The notes: generated by a model not told the origin, from the sequence alone. 64,000 nt of DNA from Isoetes taiwanensis (GCA_021234155.1 JAJEKV010000324.1:250001-314000), one strand, 5' to 3'; counted from the first letter of the stretch, positions 1 to 11,838 are shown. Numbers and translations: made by a program.

Positions 1-2
1 AT

Positions 3-290
3 CTTGAAGACTCTTCGGACGAAGTGGAGCAAAAAGAAAGCCAGTTTTCGTCTCCAACTGTCCAGCCAGCAAACCCTGAAGTTGAAGTTATATCTCACAA
101 GCTTATCCATTGCAGCTTCAGTAAGGAGACTATTGCAGTTTTTTTTGAAATGGGCGTTTCTTTGGATGACGAGGTTTTGGAATGGGCAGCAAATTCTGCA
201 AACAACCGGACAGGGCATATGGAGTGTGTCTATGTTAAGCTACAGGACATGTGGTGCCTCCATGAAATTTGTAGTGCAACCTTTCCATGT
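3..290 (+). CDS. Possible 3' end of a host exon (unrecognised)
   Basis: An open frame enters the window at base 3 and stays open through about 95 codons. It has an acidic, Ser-rich start (LEDSSDEVEQKES) followed by a compact segment around 'FFEMGVSLDDEVLEWAAN', after which the DNA becomes T-rich and intron-like. The 'xFxEMG(V/F)..(D/E)' pattern faintly recalls UBA-type segments such as those of plant DRM methyltransferases, but I would not assign a family on this. The true 3' limit is unknown, and a GT splice donor may lie near 230-290. It could equally be a chance ORF or a transposon-captured fragment. Confidence 0.2.
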
Positions 291-852
291 GATCTGTGTC
301 CCCTTTCTATGCGAGTCTTACTTTGCCTTACTTCTTTTTTTGTTATGCATTTTCTTTTTATAAAATGCTTTTGTTTATGTGAAATGGCATGGCTGCCATT
401 TTTTTTCTCATATGATTGCTCGGAAACTGACAGTTGAAAAAAAATGCCTCTATGTATTCATGCAGATTTCCTGGTATCATTGGAAGGTGTGCAAACTTTT
501 TTTTAGTATAGTGAAGTCATTTGACTCACTGAGAATGTTTCGGGCAGCTCAGATGCTGAATTATTTTGAGAGGGCATTATATGCCTATGTAATCTTGTTT
601 TTATGAATACAAACTTCTCTTATCAAACTTGTTTGTGTACAAATGATTTTTCCTAGTCCTCTAAGTTATCTATCTGTAACATGTTGTTCAGTATTTCCAA
701 GTGAAATGTTTTGAGGCTCTAAATGGAAACTTAGCTGTAAACTCAATCACTTATTCATCATATTGTAAAAAATGCCTGACAAATAATTAAAGATAGCGAA
801 ATGGAGAAGAATTGAATTTTGAATTTAATATTTATTGTCTACAAAAGAACAA
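291..852. other. AT-rich spacer without a recognisable gene
   Basis: T-rich, stop-dense sequence between the edge ORF and the first Harbinger transposase. Short ORFs here are not protein-like. It may hold an intron or 3' UTR of the edge gene and the outer terminus of the left Harbinger element. I could not identify a terminal inverted repeat with a TTA/TAA target duplication. Confidence 0.5.
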
Positions 853-2202
853 TCATAGGATCACATGTCCATCCAGATTTTCAAATAACACGTGCCTCAT
901 TTGATCACCTTGTTTTTTAAGGACTGCTCATGGCTTCGTTTCATAGTAGTATATTGTCGAGGATCATCTTCAACCGGCAAAGATGTCCCAGCCCTTGTCT
1001 TCCATTATACAAAAGTTCCAAAGAACACAACATGCGTGTATGATCTTGGAAGCTTTGGCGACATGCACGCAAGTGTTTCATTCAATTTTTCCTTCACAAT
1101 GCCAAATCCATTCTCCCACACACTCTCGGCCTCTACAAATCCTTTTGTTGAACTTACCATAAGCACCCTGATTTTGAGGAAAACTTTAAGGAGAAAGGGC
1201 CTGTTAGAATAGGGTCAATCACCTAATAGAAGAGGTGGAATAGTTACCCCGAACATTTTGATCAAGAGGGCCCCTTCTTCAGTTTTCGCCACTAAGAGTC
1301 ACCATTGGTTCTTGCAAAATTTGTTTGGAGGCAATTTTGTTATAGATGGAGCTCTTCTTGAACTGGTTGGAATCATGGATCTGAACTCTGTTCTTGTTAC
1401 ACAAACATTTATAAAAAGTCCGCTATGTGTCACAATTCCTTGCATGAGACATGAATGCCTCTTATGTTCACCGTAATAGTCTTCCCCATTGTCCTTTTTT
1501 TTGGGTTTCCTCCATAAAAAATATGGGATCCGATCAACCGCACCATATATATTGGGCAACCCCCGTTGCATCATGGAATTCCTTAATGCATCGAATTAAT
1601 CTTGCACCTGTAGGCATTGCAACAAAACGTTTGTACAAAGATTGTCTTGAAGCCAATACAAGCGTGATTTTCTTGGTATATTTCATCGTTGTTTTTTCCC
1701 AACATAAAATCTCTCGACCGACATGTAAGGGCATATCCCCCGTGTGCAAGAAAATACGTAACCATAGCAACCGCTTTCGGATCAACAGGGGGCCTTACTT
1801 TAATACCGGCCCCGACAAGATAGGGCACAATTAAACCTACCAATCTCTCAAATGTGGGTCTCTTCATCCCGTAAAATTGGTGCCACATATCATCTTCAAA
1901 GGAAGCTATACAATTCCATGCGTGGTTATCGATATTATCCCATTGTGTTCTCTGCCTTGGAGCAATCCAAAATCTTCTTGGTGGTCTTCTAACCCTGCTG
2001 GAACCCGCAACCATTAACGCTGCAGATGCGCAAAAAAACATACCATTGTTGTCTTCTAAAACATCATCATCGAACAGGGTCATTGGATCTTCGAGCTCGT
2101 TGAGTTCCAATAGCCGCGAAAAACAAGATCTCTCAGAATGCAAACCGAAAGTGTCAAAGCCCGAAAAAGCATGGCAATCATACCAAGAATGACCGGATCC
2201 AT
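853..2202 (-). pseudogene. PIF/Harbinger DDE transposase, copy A (frameshifted)
   Basis: Nuclease of a PIF/Harbinger DNA transposon (HARBI1 / DDE_Tnp_4 family), the enzyme that cuts the element's terminal repeats. The start is the ATG at 2202, giving MDPVILGMIAM, which matches the starts of the two sister copies. Recognisable blocks in order are RRPPRRFW, TQWDNIDNHAWNC, FGRLVGL-type text (here FERLVGLIVPYL), the first catalytic Asp region (VDRIPYFLWRKP, where the sisters have VDGS.IFLYRKPW), DDYY-like EDYYGEHKRHSCLMQG, and the C-terminal MRHVLFENLDG before a TGA at 853. The frame changes near 2140, near 1785 and in the 1300-1580 block, so it cannot make a full transposase as read. It points away from copy B with 710 bp between the two start codons. 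The family is certain; whether all breaks are real is not. Confidence 0.85.
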
Positions 2203-2912
2203 GGTTTAGTGGCCGGAATCGAAAGAATAGAGAGGCAAAACTAGAAATGAATTATCCCACATAGCCCGCCGAACCAAGAAAAACAGGCTTGAATATCCCA
2301 CAATTTGGTGCCCGAATTGAATGTTACGATCGAATTATCCCACATTTTCTCTCGTCGGCCGGAATGGATGCACGATTGAAAATCCGGCAAACAGCTCAAA
2401 TTCTGCCAATAACAGCGGCTGTTAAGCCTCGAGAGACAATCGTCTCTCCTCTCCTCCCAAAAAAATACGTACATTTCGGGGAGGAACCGTATGTGACGAG
2501 AGATGGATTTTTTTACGAGCATGTGGCCGACGCATCTCTCTCTCTCTCTCTCTCTCTCTAAAGTCGGCCACATGCTTGAAAAAAATTTGTCTCTCGTCAT
2601 ATACGGCGAGATACAAAAATTATACAGTATAGCTCGAGAGAAGATCAGAGACGAGCTTCTCTCGAGTCCTAACAGCGGCCGTTTCGAGCAGTTTTCTACC
2701 TTCCCGCCGGAATATTTCCCTCCAATTTGATTCCGGTTGGCCATCCCATATGAGATAATTCCTTCTTCATTCATTCTTCAAAATGAATGATATAGGATAT
2801 TTCGAGTTCGCCCACACAGACTTCCCGCATCCCATTTCAAACCGATTTCTGTAAGAAATCCGTTGCTTACACCATTGCGGCAAGAAGTCATCACCGACGG
2901 TGGCATTCAAGC
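2203..2912. promoter_or_regulatory. Shared divergent upstream region of transposases A and B
   Basis: The spacer between the ATG of copy A (2202, minus) and the ATG of copy B (2913, plus). It is built as a large inverted repeat around a CT microsatellite, so each transposase has almost the same upstream sequence. A related but less symmetrical spacer precedes copy C (6916-7603). The position implies the promoters of both genes lie here; I see no unambiguous TATA box. Confidence 0.45.
2404..2690. repeat. Imperfect palindrome (arms about 128 bp) around a CT microsatellite
   Basis: The left arm, 2404-2531, reads outward as GTCGGCCACATGC, then TCTCTCGTCA(C/T)ATACGG, then CTCGAGAGA and AACAGCGGC. 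The right arm, 2563-2690, has the same series on the plus strand. The centre is an uninterrupted CT run at about 2535-2560. The arms match well in their inner 45 bp and in blocks further out. Such symmetry is expected if two halves of related elements fused head to head. Confidence 0.85.
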
Positions 2913-4235
2913 ATGGATCCGGTCATTTTAGATATGATTGCAATGCTTCTTAGGGCTATTGTGCTAGGGTGAGCAATGCGAAAATTTTGCTTGGACTTGA
3001 TCCAAGTATGGCAATAGTGGATGAAGAAGATTTTCAAGAAGACAACACTAGTTTTCCATGTGCATCTTCCATCTTACTCCTGGCTGCAACATCTCGATTA
3101 AGAAGACCACAGAGAAGATTCTGGGTTTGTTCTAGACAAACCACTCAATGGGATAACATTGACAATCATGCCTGGAATTGCCTTTCCTCATTCGAAGATG
3201 ATATGTGGCGTCAGTTATACAGAATGAAGAGAGGGTCATTTGAGAAACTGGTTGGCCTTGTTGTGCCATATCTGATCAGACCAGGCCAGAAGGTCAGACC
3301 CCCTGTGGATCCTACTTACTATGTTACTCTACTTTCTTGCTCATGGTGAGATGCCATTGCATGTTGGTCAAAGATTTTATGTTGAAAAAGCCACAGTCCA
3401 AAAATATACCAAGAAGGTGACTTTAATTTTAGCATCCAAGACCATGCTTTACAAAAAATTCATTGCCTTACCCTCGGGCCAGAGACTCCTTGATATCATG
3501 AAGGAATTTGAAGATGCCAAAGGTTTGCCTAGTATTTTTGGTGTTGTTGATGGTTCTCAAATTTTCTTGTACAGAAAGCCTTGGAGGAAAGACAAAGGGG
3601 ATGATTACTACATCAGACACAAGAGGCATTCCTGTCTGATGCAAGGTGTAGTAACACACTCTAGAATATTTATCAATATGTGGTTTAGTAGGACAGGATC
3701 TGTGCATGATTCCAATCAATTCAAGAAGAGTATATTGTATAGCATCAAAGCAGATTTTGCAGGAACCTATTGTCCAAATGACTAGAAAAAAGATTAATAG
3801 GAGAGGTGAAATACTAGATGCAGATGTGACAGTTAGTATTCCACCAATGCTTTTAGGAAATCCAGCATATCCAAGCAGAAGCTTCTTAATGAAGGTATTT
3901 TCAGATGGCACAGGGGCTTCTAGCAGGTTCAACAAGAGGATTTGCAAGGGCAGAGTTTGTGTAGAGAATGGATTTGGGATAGTAAAAGAGAAGTTTAGAA
4001 TCCTCAAGGCTTTGCCTATTCATGTTGGTAGGGCAACCAAGATCATTATGCAGCATGTGTTTTGTGGAATTTCTGCATTATGGAGGATTTTGAATTGGAG
4101 ATGTTGCCCTTAGAAGCAGAGTTACCAGATATAAACTACTATGAAACTGAAGAGATGAACAAGAAACTGAAGAAGGAAGGAGACTTGATAAGACATGTCA
4201 TCTTCCAAAATAGGGATGACGGAAACTTAGTTTGA
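2913..4235 (+). pseudogene. PIF/Harbinger DDE transposase, copy B (frameshifted)
   Basis: Sister of copy A, transcribed rightward. It starts MDPVILDMIAML at 2913, but the frame is lost after about 20 codons (LG then TGA) and recovered from about 3010. Blocks visible are RRPQRRFW, TQWDNIDNHAWNC, FEKLVGLVVPYL, a small deletion near 3312 that removes the RKAVAM-type segment kept in copy C, then FLAHGEMPLHVG, the first catalytic Asp in VDGSQIFLYRKPW, DDYYIRHKRHSCLMQG, the second Asp in RTGSVHDSNQ, and the Glu block ENGFGIVKEKFRIL. A frameshift near 4047 separates this from the true C-terminus (NYYETEEMNKK, RHVIFQNRDDG), which ends at 4233-4235. All three catalytic positions are present although the gene is broken. 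Confidence 0.88.
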
Positions 4236-4922
4236 TTCTTTCATTCATTTTAGCAAATTACTTACATCTGAATTTAATGTGAATGTTATCCCATCTGTTA
4301 ATATTAATAAATATCTGAATTCCCAATTCTGGTCCATTTTGTGACAAATTCAATGTTTTACAGAATGCAGTTCAGAATTAAGATTGCAAAACAGAGCAAA
4401 CTCTTATGTACCAAGTTCTTGAAGTTATATGAACACACTGATTGCATGAAGTTTTGAATTACAATAGTTTAAATATGACTAGTGTGTTATTTCTATGAAT
4501 GAATAACTTAACCGTGTTCACAGTCTGTAATCTTATAGCAGTCTACATTATTTCCTTTCAGTGTAATAACATTATAGTAGCAGACATTAGCATTCATTAA
4601 CCAAAGCATCACAAATTAGAGAAGTACAACAGATAATAAACAGAATATTTTGTATTAATATGAAATGCGTTATATGAACTCAGTTCCAATAAGACAGTAC
4701 AAACTTTTTAACTAAAATGTGTCACAGAAATGCCTGTAATCCCTAAAATTGTAAAAAATACTCTTGAACACTGCATGTCATCAAAGCCTTCATCATTCTC
4801 CTTTTCTTAACCTGTAAGAATTGTATTCAACAAGCCATTAGGATGAAAACTACATTTATGTGAAAAAGAAGATAACTTGAGTCAGGATTATATATTTCAG
4901 CGAAAATATCATGTATTAGTAA
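4236..4922. other. AT-rich region, no gene seen
   Basis: About 690 bp of AT-rich, stop-dense DNA downstream of transposase B. It presumably includes the right end of that element. No terminal inverted repeat, poly(A) tract or protein-like frame could be supported. Confidence 0.5.
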
Positions 4923-5104
4923 GCCAATGGCCGGTTCCATATCATACATTATAACAAAAAACTTTCAACAAAGAAAAAAGAATGCAAAAATCTGCTAAGT
5001 TAAGGAGTACACGAGAGGCCAATGGCCGGTTCCATATCATACATTATAATCAAAAACTTTCAACAAAGACAAAAGAAAACAAAAATCCGCTAAGTTAAGG
5101 AGTA
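4923..5104. repeat. Two-copy tandem repeat, period 95 bp
   Basis: Two adjacent units, 4923-5009 and 5018-5104. Both begin GCCAATGGCCGGTTCC and end CTAAGTTAAGGAGTA, with only a few substitutions and one or two indels between them. Two copies suggest a recent local duplication; no function is implied. Confidence 0.9.
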
Positions 5105-5732
5105 GTCACTAGGAAAATGGCTTCTTCATGGAAAAAGCTACTCAGAGCAATTTTTACAGACAACAGATGGGATTCGGACCTCCCAAAGGCACCACCTTCC
5201 ATGATGCTTCACATGAATAAGCTCCACATGTGCTCTCTGTTAGAAAGGAGCTTGCTCAGCTTATGCAATCAGCTCAGCCTCCACAAACACTTCTTCCATA
5301 GACATGTAACCGAGAATAACACTTTGGCTGACACTAGCATGGAAACTTCTGTGTTGGAGCTCAATAACTTCAGCCGATTCAACTGTTAGGCTACTGGAAG
5401 ATGAGCTTGCTGCCACAGCCATAGCTGAATCCTCGCTAGAAGAGGAGTATACAGGAAAATGGCACCGGACCAGAACCTTGCGCCTTATCATCTTCGAGCA
5501 GCTTACAATTAATTGGATTGCGCAGGAATCGAGACGAGCATTATGGAATTTTAAGGGACGTCATACGATTCCTTTATGCAATTATACTATACGTAGTCAG
5601 GAATATCATATCACATTAGATTTAAGTTCGATAGGAGATCCCCAACAAAAAATAAAAAATAAAAAATGAAAATGAAAATGACAGTACAAGACAAAAGCAA
5701 CAAGAGTACCTCTGAAATTGATATTAATTTGT
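5105..5732. other. Spacer with one weak minus-strand ORF
   Basis: The region between the tandem repeat and the C-terminal end of the Myb-like ORF1. A minus-strand ORF at 5261-5491 would encode 76 residues with a run of serines and an acidic, Glu-rich end (MSMEEVFVEAE). It has no recognised motif and may be chance or an eroded exon. An A-rich stretch lies at 5645-5690. Confidence 0.35.
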
Positions 5733-6915
5733 CTACTTCGATGCAGCAAGTTTAGCAATCTCCAGTAGAGTGTCCTTTGTCCTTTGGTATATACTTTCTG
5801 TCATTGTAGCCATTGATTGAGCAATCTTCAAAGTATTAGCTGATCTCATGGACTCTAACTCCCTGATCAATTCATGTTTCTTAACAGATTCTTCCCTCAT
5901 GAAATCAAGCTTCCTTTTTTCATTCTCTCCAAAACTATTTGCCATGTTTGATATTCCAGCTGCTATTTCTTCATCTATATGAACCCGAGATCTCTTTTTT
6001 GTTGTTGTCTTACCACTAACCCCAAATTGATTGCATGCAGCAGACCGAGGACTGATATCAAAAGGATTGAATGTACTTGGAGTATCTTTGCTCGGATTTT
6101 CCTCCTGAGTACTTGAATTATCTTTGCTACCGTTTCCTTCATTAGCAGCAGGGGCTGACAGGGTTATCATCTGCAATGTTTATGAATTCTTCTTCCACAA
6201 AAGATGCATTTGTTTCAATTGTCTCATAGAAGGCATCAGACATGAATGTGTTTCGGAACATATCAGCATCCTCAAATGCCTCAGCCCCAAATTCCCCATC
6301 ATCTCCTCCACCAGGAATGTCCTTTTCATTTGTTACATCATGTTTAAGATCTTCCATAAGTTCAAACCATGGCCAACTAGATGGCTCAGAGTCTGTTCTT
6401 TCGGATGCTTCTTTCTCATCCCTGAATTTTATTTGCAATTTATCTTATTTGTTTCTCAACTGTCTCAAGTCTTCAAGGCCATGAACTGTGATTTGCAATT
6501 TGATCATAATCTCTCTCCATTGGCTTGAAGAAAGATTGATACTTCCATTATTATGCACCTTGTACTCCTTCATCAAAGCAAGCATCGTAGAGATTGCATT
6601 GTCCGACCAATCTACAGGTGCTTTCCTTTTCTTGGCCCGGGTAAGAGCAACAGAGCTGCTTTCGTGCACAACCAAGGCTAAATCATTGGGGGGGGTTCAG
6701 ATTGAACCTCAGGTAATGTATCTTCTGGATGATCCCTCTTCCTTCCCCTTAGATTGCAATTCGAAGCCCTTGCAGGCTCGGAATTTATCTCAATGGCCAC
6801 AGATTGGGAAACTGATCCAATTCCTCTTAGTTCTTCTTGGAGCCAGTTTCTCGGTCCTAGGGGGAACAAAAGGCTTCTTAGCATTTGGCAAAGGGGATCT
6901 GGTTGCCTTCGTCAT
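5733..6915 (-). pseudogene. Harbinger-associated Myb/SANT-like protein (ORF1), broken
   Basis: The DNA-binding partner protein encoded by PIF/Harbinger elements, which in the family helps recruit the transposase to element ends. From the N-terminus (ATG about 6915, MTKATRSPLPNAKK) come a basic region with RGRKRDH, a second basic patch LTRAKKRKAPVDW that opens the Myb/SANT-like (trihelix-type) domain (WSDNAISTMLALMKEY, later SSQWREIM), the family-typical SSWPWFELMEDL after a frame change near 6440, an acidic stretch, and a helical C-terminal tail ending EIAKLAASK at 5733. Shifts occur near 6800, at a run of seven C/G bases near 6690, near 6440 and near 6170; introns could explain some of them. 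It is divergent to transposase C across about 690 bp, so the two form one element. Confidence 0.75.
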
Positions 6916-7603
6916 GTTCTTGAGGCAATTTGCGCCTGATTTATCAAGCAAGAGGTTGCTAAGAATGTGGCTATTACCAAAGCATTTTACAAATTCAAGT
7001 AAATAAATGCAAGAAGTGCTTACCGGATTGACAATCGACGCTGAGTGCAATGCTAGGAGGGAGAAAATTCGGAGCTTCGATTCTTGGAGCCCGCCCACCT
7101 TGAACAGAGGCCGGAATTAAGGTTGAAATTTCTGGCCTCTAAAAATTGCCCCCATAAATTTTTCGAGGCATTATCCTTAACAGACGTCTCATTAATGGAA
7201 ATGCCCCTAACAGTAGTTAGGGGCCCTCTCATGATCTCTCAGCTCGCATGTGGCCGACGCTCTCTCTCTCTCTCTCCCTCCCTCCCTCCCTCTCTCTCTG
7301 GCCACATGATTGATAAAAAATTATCTCTCGCGCTATACGGCGAGACAATTTTTGTACCATATAGGCCGAGTGGAGCGGAGAGAAGAATTCCTCTCGAGGC
7401 CTAACAACAGCCGTTTGGGCTCGATTACCTGCTACTCGCCGGATTTATTCCCTTCATTTCGCTCTCGGTAAGTGCCCCAATATGGGATAATTCGTTAGTT
7501 AGGCATTCATGAAATTCTAGGATATGGAATATTTGTAGTCCTTGCATTTCCGGTTTTGAGGGCCAAACATTGCCGCCTGTAGGCTCGAAAACTTGCGGAC
7601 ACT
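6916..7603. promoter_or_regulatory. Divergent spacer between ORF1 and transposase C
   Basis: Separates the minus-strand Myb-like ORF1 from plus-strand transposase C. It contains CATGTGGCC at 7247-7255, a CT/CCCT microsatellite at about 7260-7299, and the complementary GGCCACATG at 7300-7308. Right of it, the sequence parallels the spacer in front of copy B (TATACGGCGAGA, CTCTCGAG.CCTAACA.C.GCCGTTT). A short palindrome, CCCCTAACAGTAGTTAGGGG, lies at 7204-7223. The position implies a bidirectional promoter. Confidence 0.45.
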
Positions 7604-8975
7604 ATGGATCCGGTTTTGCTAGGCATGAGCGCCATGCTCATTAGGGCCCTTGTTCTTGGATTTGCTTTACAGAAGTTCTGCTTTGACCTCACTCAAGCAA
7701 GTGAACTACTTAATCCCATGGATATCTTCGATGACGATGATCAAATGCTTGAAGATAACATGACTTCCTTTTGTGCATCCTCAACAATGTTGCTAGCAGC
7801 TGCTTTCCGACTTAAGAGGCCACCAAGAAGGTTTTGAGCATGTCCAAGGAAGACCACACAATGGGATAATATAGATAATCATGCGTGGAATTGCTTTCCC
7901 TCTTACGAGGGCGATATGTGGCACCAATTTTACAGAATGAAGAGGGCAAGTTTTAAAACATTGGTAGGTCTTGTTTTTCCGTATCTCTATAGGCCTGGTC
8001 ATAGAGTTAGAGCCCCTGTTGATCCTAGAAAAGCAGTAGCAATGGTTCTTTACAGTTTGTCCCATGGAGAAAAACCATTGCATGTAGGACATAGGTTTTA
8101 TGTAGGCAAGTCCACAGTTCAAAAGTATACCAAAAAAATTACTCTAACTTTGGCGTCCAAAACCATGTTGTACTCCAAATTCATTGCAATGCCAAAGGAA
8201 CAAAGGCTGTTAGAAATCATTGCAGATTTTAAGGAGGCCATGGAATTAGATAATATTTTTGAAGCTGTAGATGGTTCTCATATTTTCCTATATAGGAAGC
8301 CTTGGAAAAAAGACCATGGAGATGATTACTACAGTAGGCACAAAAGATATTTTGTCTTATGCAAGGAGTGGTCACATATGGCAGGCTCTTTATCAATGTT
8401 TGGGTGTCAAGAACAGGATCTGTCCATGATGCAAATCAGATCAAGAAGAGCAGCATGTACAGGAAAATATCTGCAAAACAGATCATGCAGGAACCAGTTG
8501 TCATCTTGAATGGCAAGAAGATAAGTAAAGGGCATCTTACCAACCATACCATGCAGGTTAGAATTCCTCCAATGTTACTTAGAGATTCAGCTTACCCGAG
8601 CAGAAACTTTTTATTGAAGGTATTCCCTTCATCTGTAGGCCCTTTTGCTAGATTCAACAAAAGGATATGCAGGGGCAGGTGTGTCTTGAGAATAGATTTG
8701 GCATTGTGAAGGAAAAGTTCAAAATTTTGAAGTCCCTGAATATTCATGTTGGTAGAGCTTCAAAAATAATTCATGCCACTTGCATCTTATGGAACTTTTG
8801 CATAATGAAGGACCTTGGCATTGAAATGCTACCTGTTGAGCAAGATCTACCTCAAGTTAATTACTATGAGACAGAACAGATGAGCAATAGGAAGAAGGAA
8901 GGGGATCAGGTGAGACACATTATATTTCAACATTTAGAGGGCCAGAACATGGTAAGAAACTTGGGAAGAGTTTGA
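7604..8975 (+). pseudogene. PIF/Harbinger DDE transposase, copy C (stop plus frameshifts)
   Basis: The best-preserved transposase copy. It starts MDPVLLGMSAM at 7604 and reads cleanly through FDDDDQMLEDN to RRPPRRF, where a TGA at 7835-7837 replaces the Trp codon of the sisters (RRFW). It resumes with TTQWDNIDNHAWNC, MKRASFKTLVGL, LHVGHRFYVG, the first catalytic Asp in VDGSHIFLYRKPW and DDYYSRHKR. It shifts frame near 8350, then RTGSVHDANQ (second Asp), shifts again near 8680, then ENRFGIVKEKFKIL (Glu) and the C-terminal NYYETEQMS, ending 8975. It has one nonsense and two shifts in about 457 codons, so it is dead as read. It pairs with ORF1 to its left as a complete two-gene Harbinger unit. 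Confidence 0.9.
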
Positions 8976-9903
8976 CATGTATTTGTTTTGAAAATTGTGA
9001 TTAATTCAGTTCAGTTTCAAGGTTCCAAACTAGCATTTGTGTTGACTTTCATTAACCATTTGTTGACTTGTGTTTGTGGTTGATTGTTCTCTTCAAATGA
9101 CAACATGCCTCACTGCAGGGTATGATGTAGTGTAAGATACAACTCTTACCTAACATTATTCACTACAAATAACTCAATAAACTGAAATCTGTAGAATACA
9201 TGATGGCATGAAATCTGAAAATGGGAAACACATCTTTAATTACAGGAAGGAGATTACAGTATAGTGTTGTCTGAAAACACATCACAATACATATTTCAGT
9301 ACAAAAACTTCTTGGCAAGGGAAGTGTAACCTTTAGACACATACAAACTAAGTAACAATACAACTTAATAGGGTCCTATAAACATAAATCAGTGAAGGAG
9401 AGCTGATAAAAAACATGGTAACCTCCAAGCCTAGGCTACACCCCGTGCAAGGTTGATGTGATTGCAGTAAGTGCACCCACACTTTGTGACCAGTGCTGGA
9501 TTAAACCTGTATCCACTGCATTGCATAGGAGGCCTCTTTTATCATCTGAGCCCATTTTACATGAACAAACACAAGTGCAACCTTCAGCATGATGCTCTTT
9601 AGTTGGACCTCCAAAAATAAAGAAACACCTTTGACTGGTTCTATCATTCATTTTTTTCCATTCCACAGTTTTCTTGAGGATATGAAGATGCCCTGCCTTC
9701 TTTGTGTGTGTTGCTTTACCAAGTACAGGAAAGGAACAATATATCTTCCCATTTGCCTCACTGTACTCGAATCCAGCTACTGACAACTACTAGGAGTTTT
9801 CACAAGGATAGTCCTGCACATCAAAAGGATTGAAAAACCCATTTTTCTCCTTGATTGTTCAACCTCGAGCATCGAGCAGGTTGTATCTCACTAGCTCTTC
9901 TGT
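8976..9903. other. Spacer holding one unrecognised minus-strand ORF
   Basis: DNA between transposase C and the LINE insertion point. An ORF at 9436-9786 (minus) would encode 116 residues with a cysteine-rich stretch (CTCVCSC) and a central FFIFGG. It might be a small zinc-binding protein or an eroded exon, but I do not recognise it. The rest is AT-rich and shows nothing coding. Confidence 0.3.
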
Positions 9904-9912
9904 CATTACAAC

Positions 9913-10790
9913 TTTTTTTTTTTTTTTTTTTTTTGAATTTAAGAGTTGTTTTTTCCATTAATTATTAAAAGCCATACATAATTGTTGCTAATGAGGGTAG
10001 AGAAATCCTCAATAGAAACATACTAAAAGAAGTTTGTCAAGTAGCAAATAGAAATATGAGAAATTCTGACAAAATAGTAACAGCAGTATAGAAGGCAGAT
10101 AGTGCTGGAGAACTATCATATAAAGTGTCCAAAAATTCATTTTGGAGCATTTGATGAAGCTGATAATATAATCTGTATCAAAAAGCACGAGGCCAACCGA
10201 GATCCCCATTCCTGCAAGGACAAAATTGAGCTCCAAGTACATGTGTAAGTGTTAGACAAGAGCAAGATTAACAACTGAGCAATAGAGATGTAGACAAATA
10301 TGAGGTTGCAGAACAGATGACAAGGAAAAGGAAGAAGAGTGGCTGAACTGGTTTTTATGGGGAATTCATGATTTGGTCAAAAATGGAGTTATAGACCCAA
10401 TAGAAGCCAGAGTCAGTTCCAAACTTGTAGCTATTGTGTTCAGATCCATTCTCTATGAGCAGTTGGTGAATATCTTCCTTAGCCATGAGCAGGAGTAGAG
10501 TGCCATAAAGATCAGAGAGCATTTTATGAGAGTAATATAACTTCCTATATCTGCTGAGCTGCCTTTCTGTTAGAGAGAAATGGTACATGAATAAAAAGCT
10601 GAATAGGCAATACATCTGCACCACTTCTCTGCAGTATAACTTTGCCCAAGTGGATTCATTGCTCGTACTCCTAACCTTGTACAGCAAAATTTCATCTGAA
10701 CTTGCCTGTGGCCCTGGTGGCTCTAAATTTGATACACCTATATTATTGCAGTAGAGAGTGGCCTCTTGGTATGACAGCATTGTATCAAAC
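9913..10790 (-). other. LINE 3' UTR and poly(A) tail
   Basis: Sequence downstream of the ORF2 stop, ending in about 18-19 A residues (a T-run at 9913-9931 on the plus strand). A minus-strand ORF at 10355-10855 overlaps the ORF2 end and shows no recognised domain. It may be a chance frame or an extra 3' ORF. Confidence 0.6.
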
Positions 10791-11838
10791 TTAGTCCTGC
10801 CCTCCCCCATCAGGAATTCCAGATATTCTATCATGAAGGTCAGAGAAAGGAGCATTAGAATTTATAACATTGAGATTTGAAAAAAACAAGTTAAAAACAC
10901 CATTGAATTTACCAACCAAATCCCATCTCTTGTCATAGTTGTCTCCTAATTTACTTTTATGAGCTGTTACAAATCCCTCAAGGTCTAACTGAAAATTCAT
11001 CTTAATCCAAAATATAGATAAATTTTTCTTACCATAGACAATTCTGTTTCTGGCTTTCCAAATATTCCATAAAGCAGTGAAAACAATAGTATTCAAAAAA
11101 GCATCATTATTTTGGATATGCTGGAGCAAGTTACCATGAGGTTGACCAGAGAAAAAAACACTGAACTTACTGTAAAACTATAACCAGAAATCTGTAATTT
11201 TGGGACACTGGAAAATATGCTGCATAGATTCATCTTGAGAGCAGTTCGATTGGCAGGCTGGAAGAACAATAGATATCTTTCTAGAAAGAGAAGCAAGATT
11301 AGGGAGACTTTTATGGGCAATCAACCATATGAATAAATTAATTTTAGGAGGACAATAGGAGTTCCAAATGTTTTTATACAGTCTTGCTGTCCCTATCTGA
11401 AATAGCCCATTTGAGCTGAGCTTTGGCTGAGGTATCCTTTTGGTTCAGGGAGTTATACACAGAGCCAACTTTATATTTATCATGACGATTTAGCTTGAGA
11501 GGAAAACCACTCTGATTGACTGTCAAATTTGTAGATTGAGACAAGATACTTTTGAAATGAGAGAAAATAGACTTGTCACTAGAAGTACCATGGATAAGCC
11601 TTCTCAGAGTAGTCCAGGAAATAATGTGATCATTTCTGTATAAATGATGAACATGAGTGATGCCAAAGTCAAACCATTTCCTGTAAATTTTCGGATGCCT
11701 TAATGCAGGAATGTTCCCATTATTATCTTGAAATAGAGAAGACCAGAAAAGGGAAGAATTGAAATTGAGATCATGAATGGCAGGAGTATCAAAACAATCC
11801 TGAACTATATTCCATGCTTTAAACATGTTTTGCCATTA

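Noticed and set aside
2535-2560. CT microsatellite as a transposon terminus
   Set aside because: It sits at the centre of the divergent gene pair, between start codons, so it is an internal promoter-side repeat and not an end.
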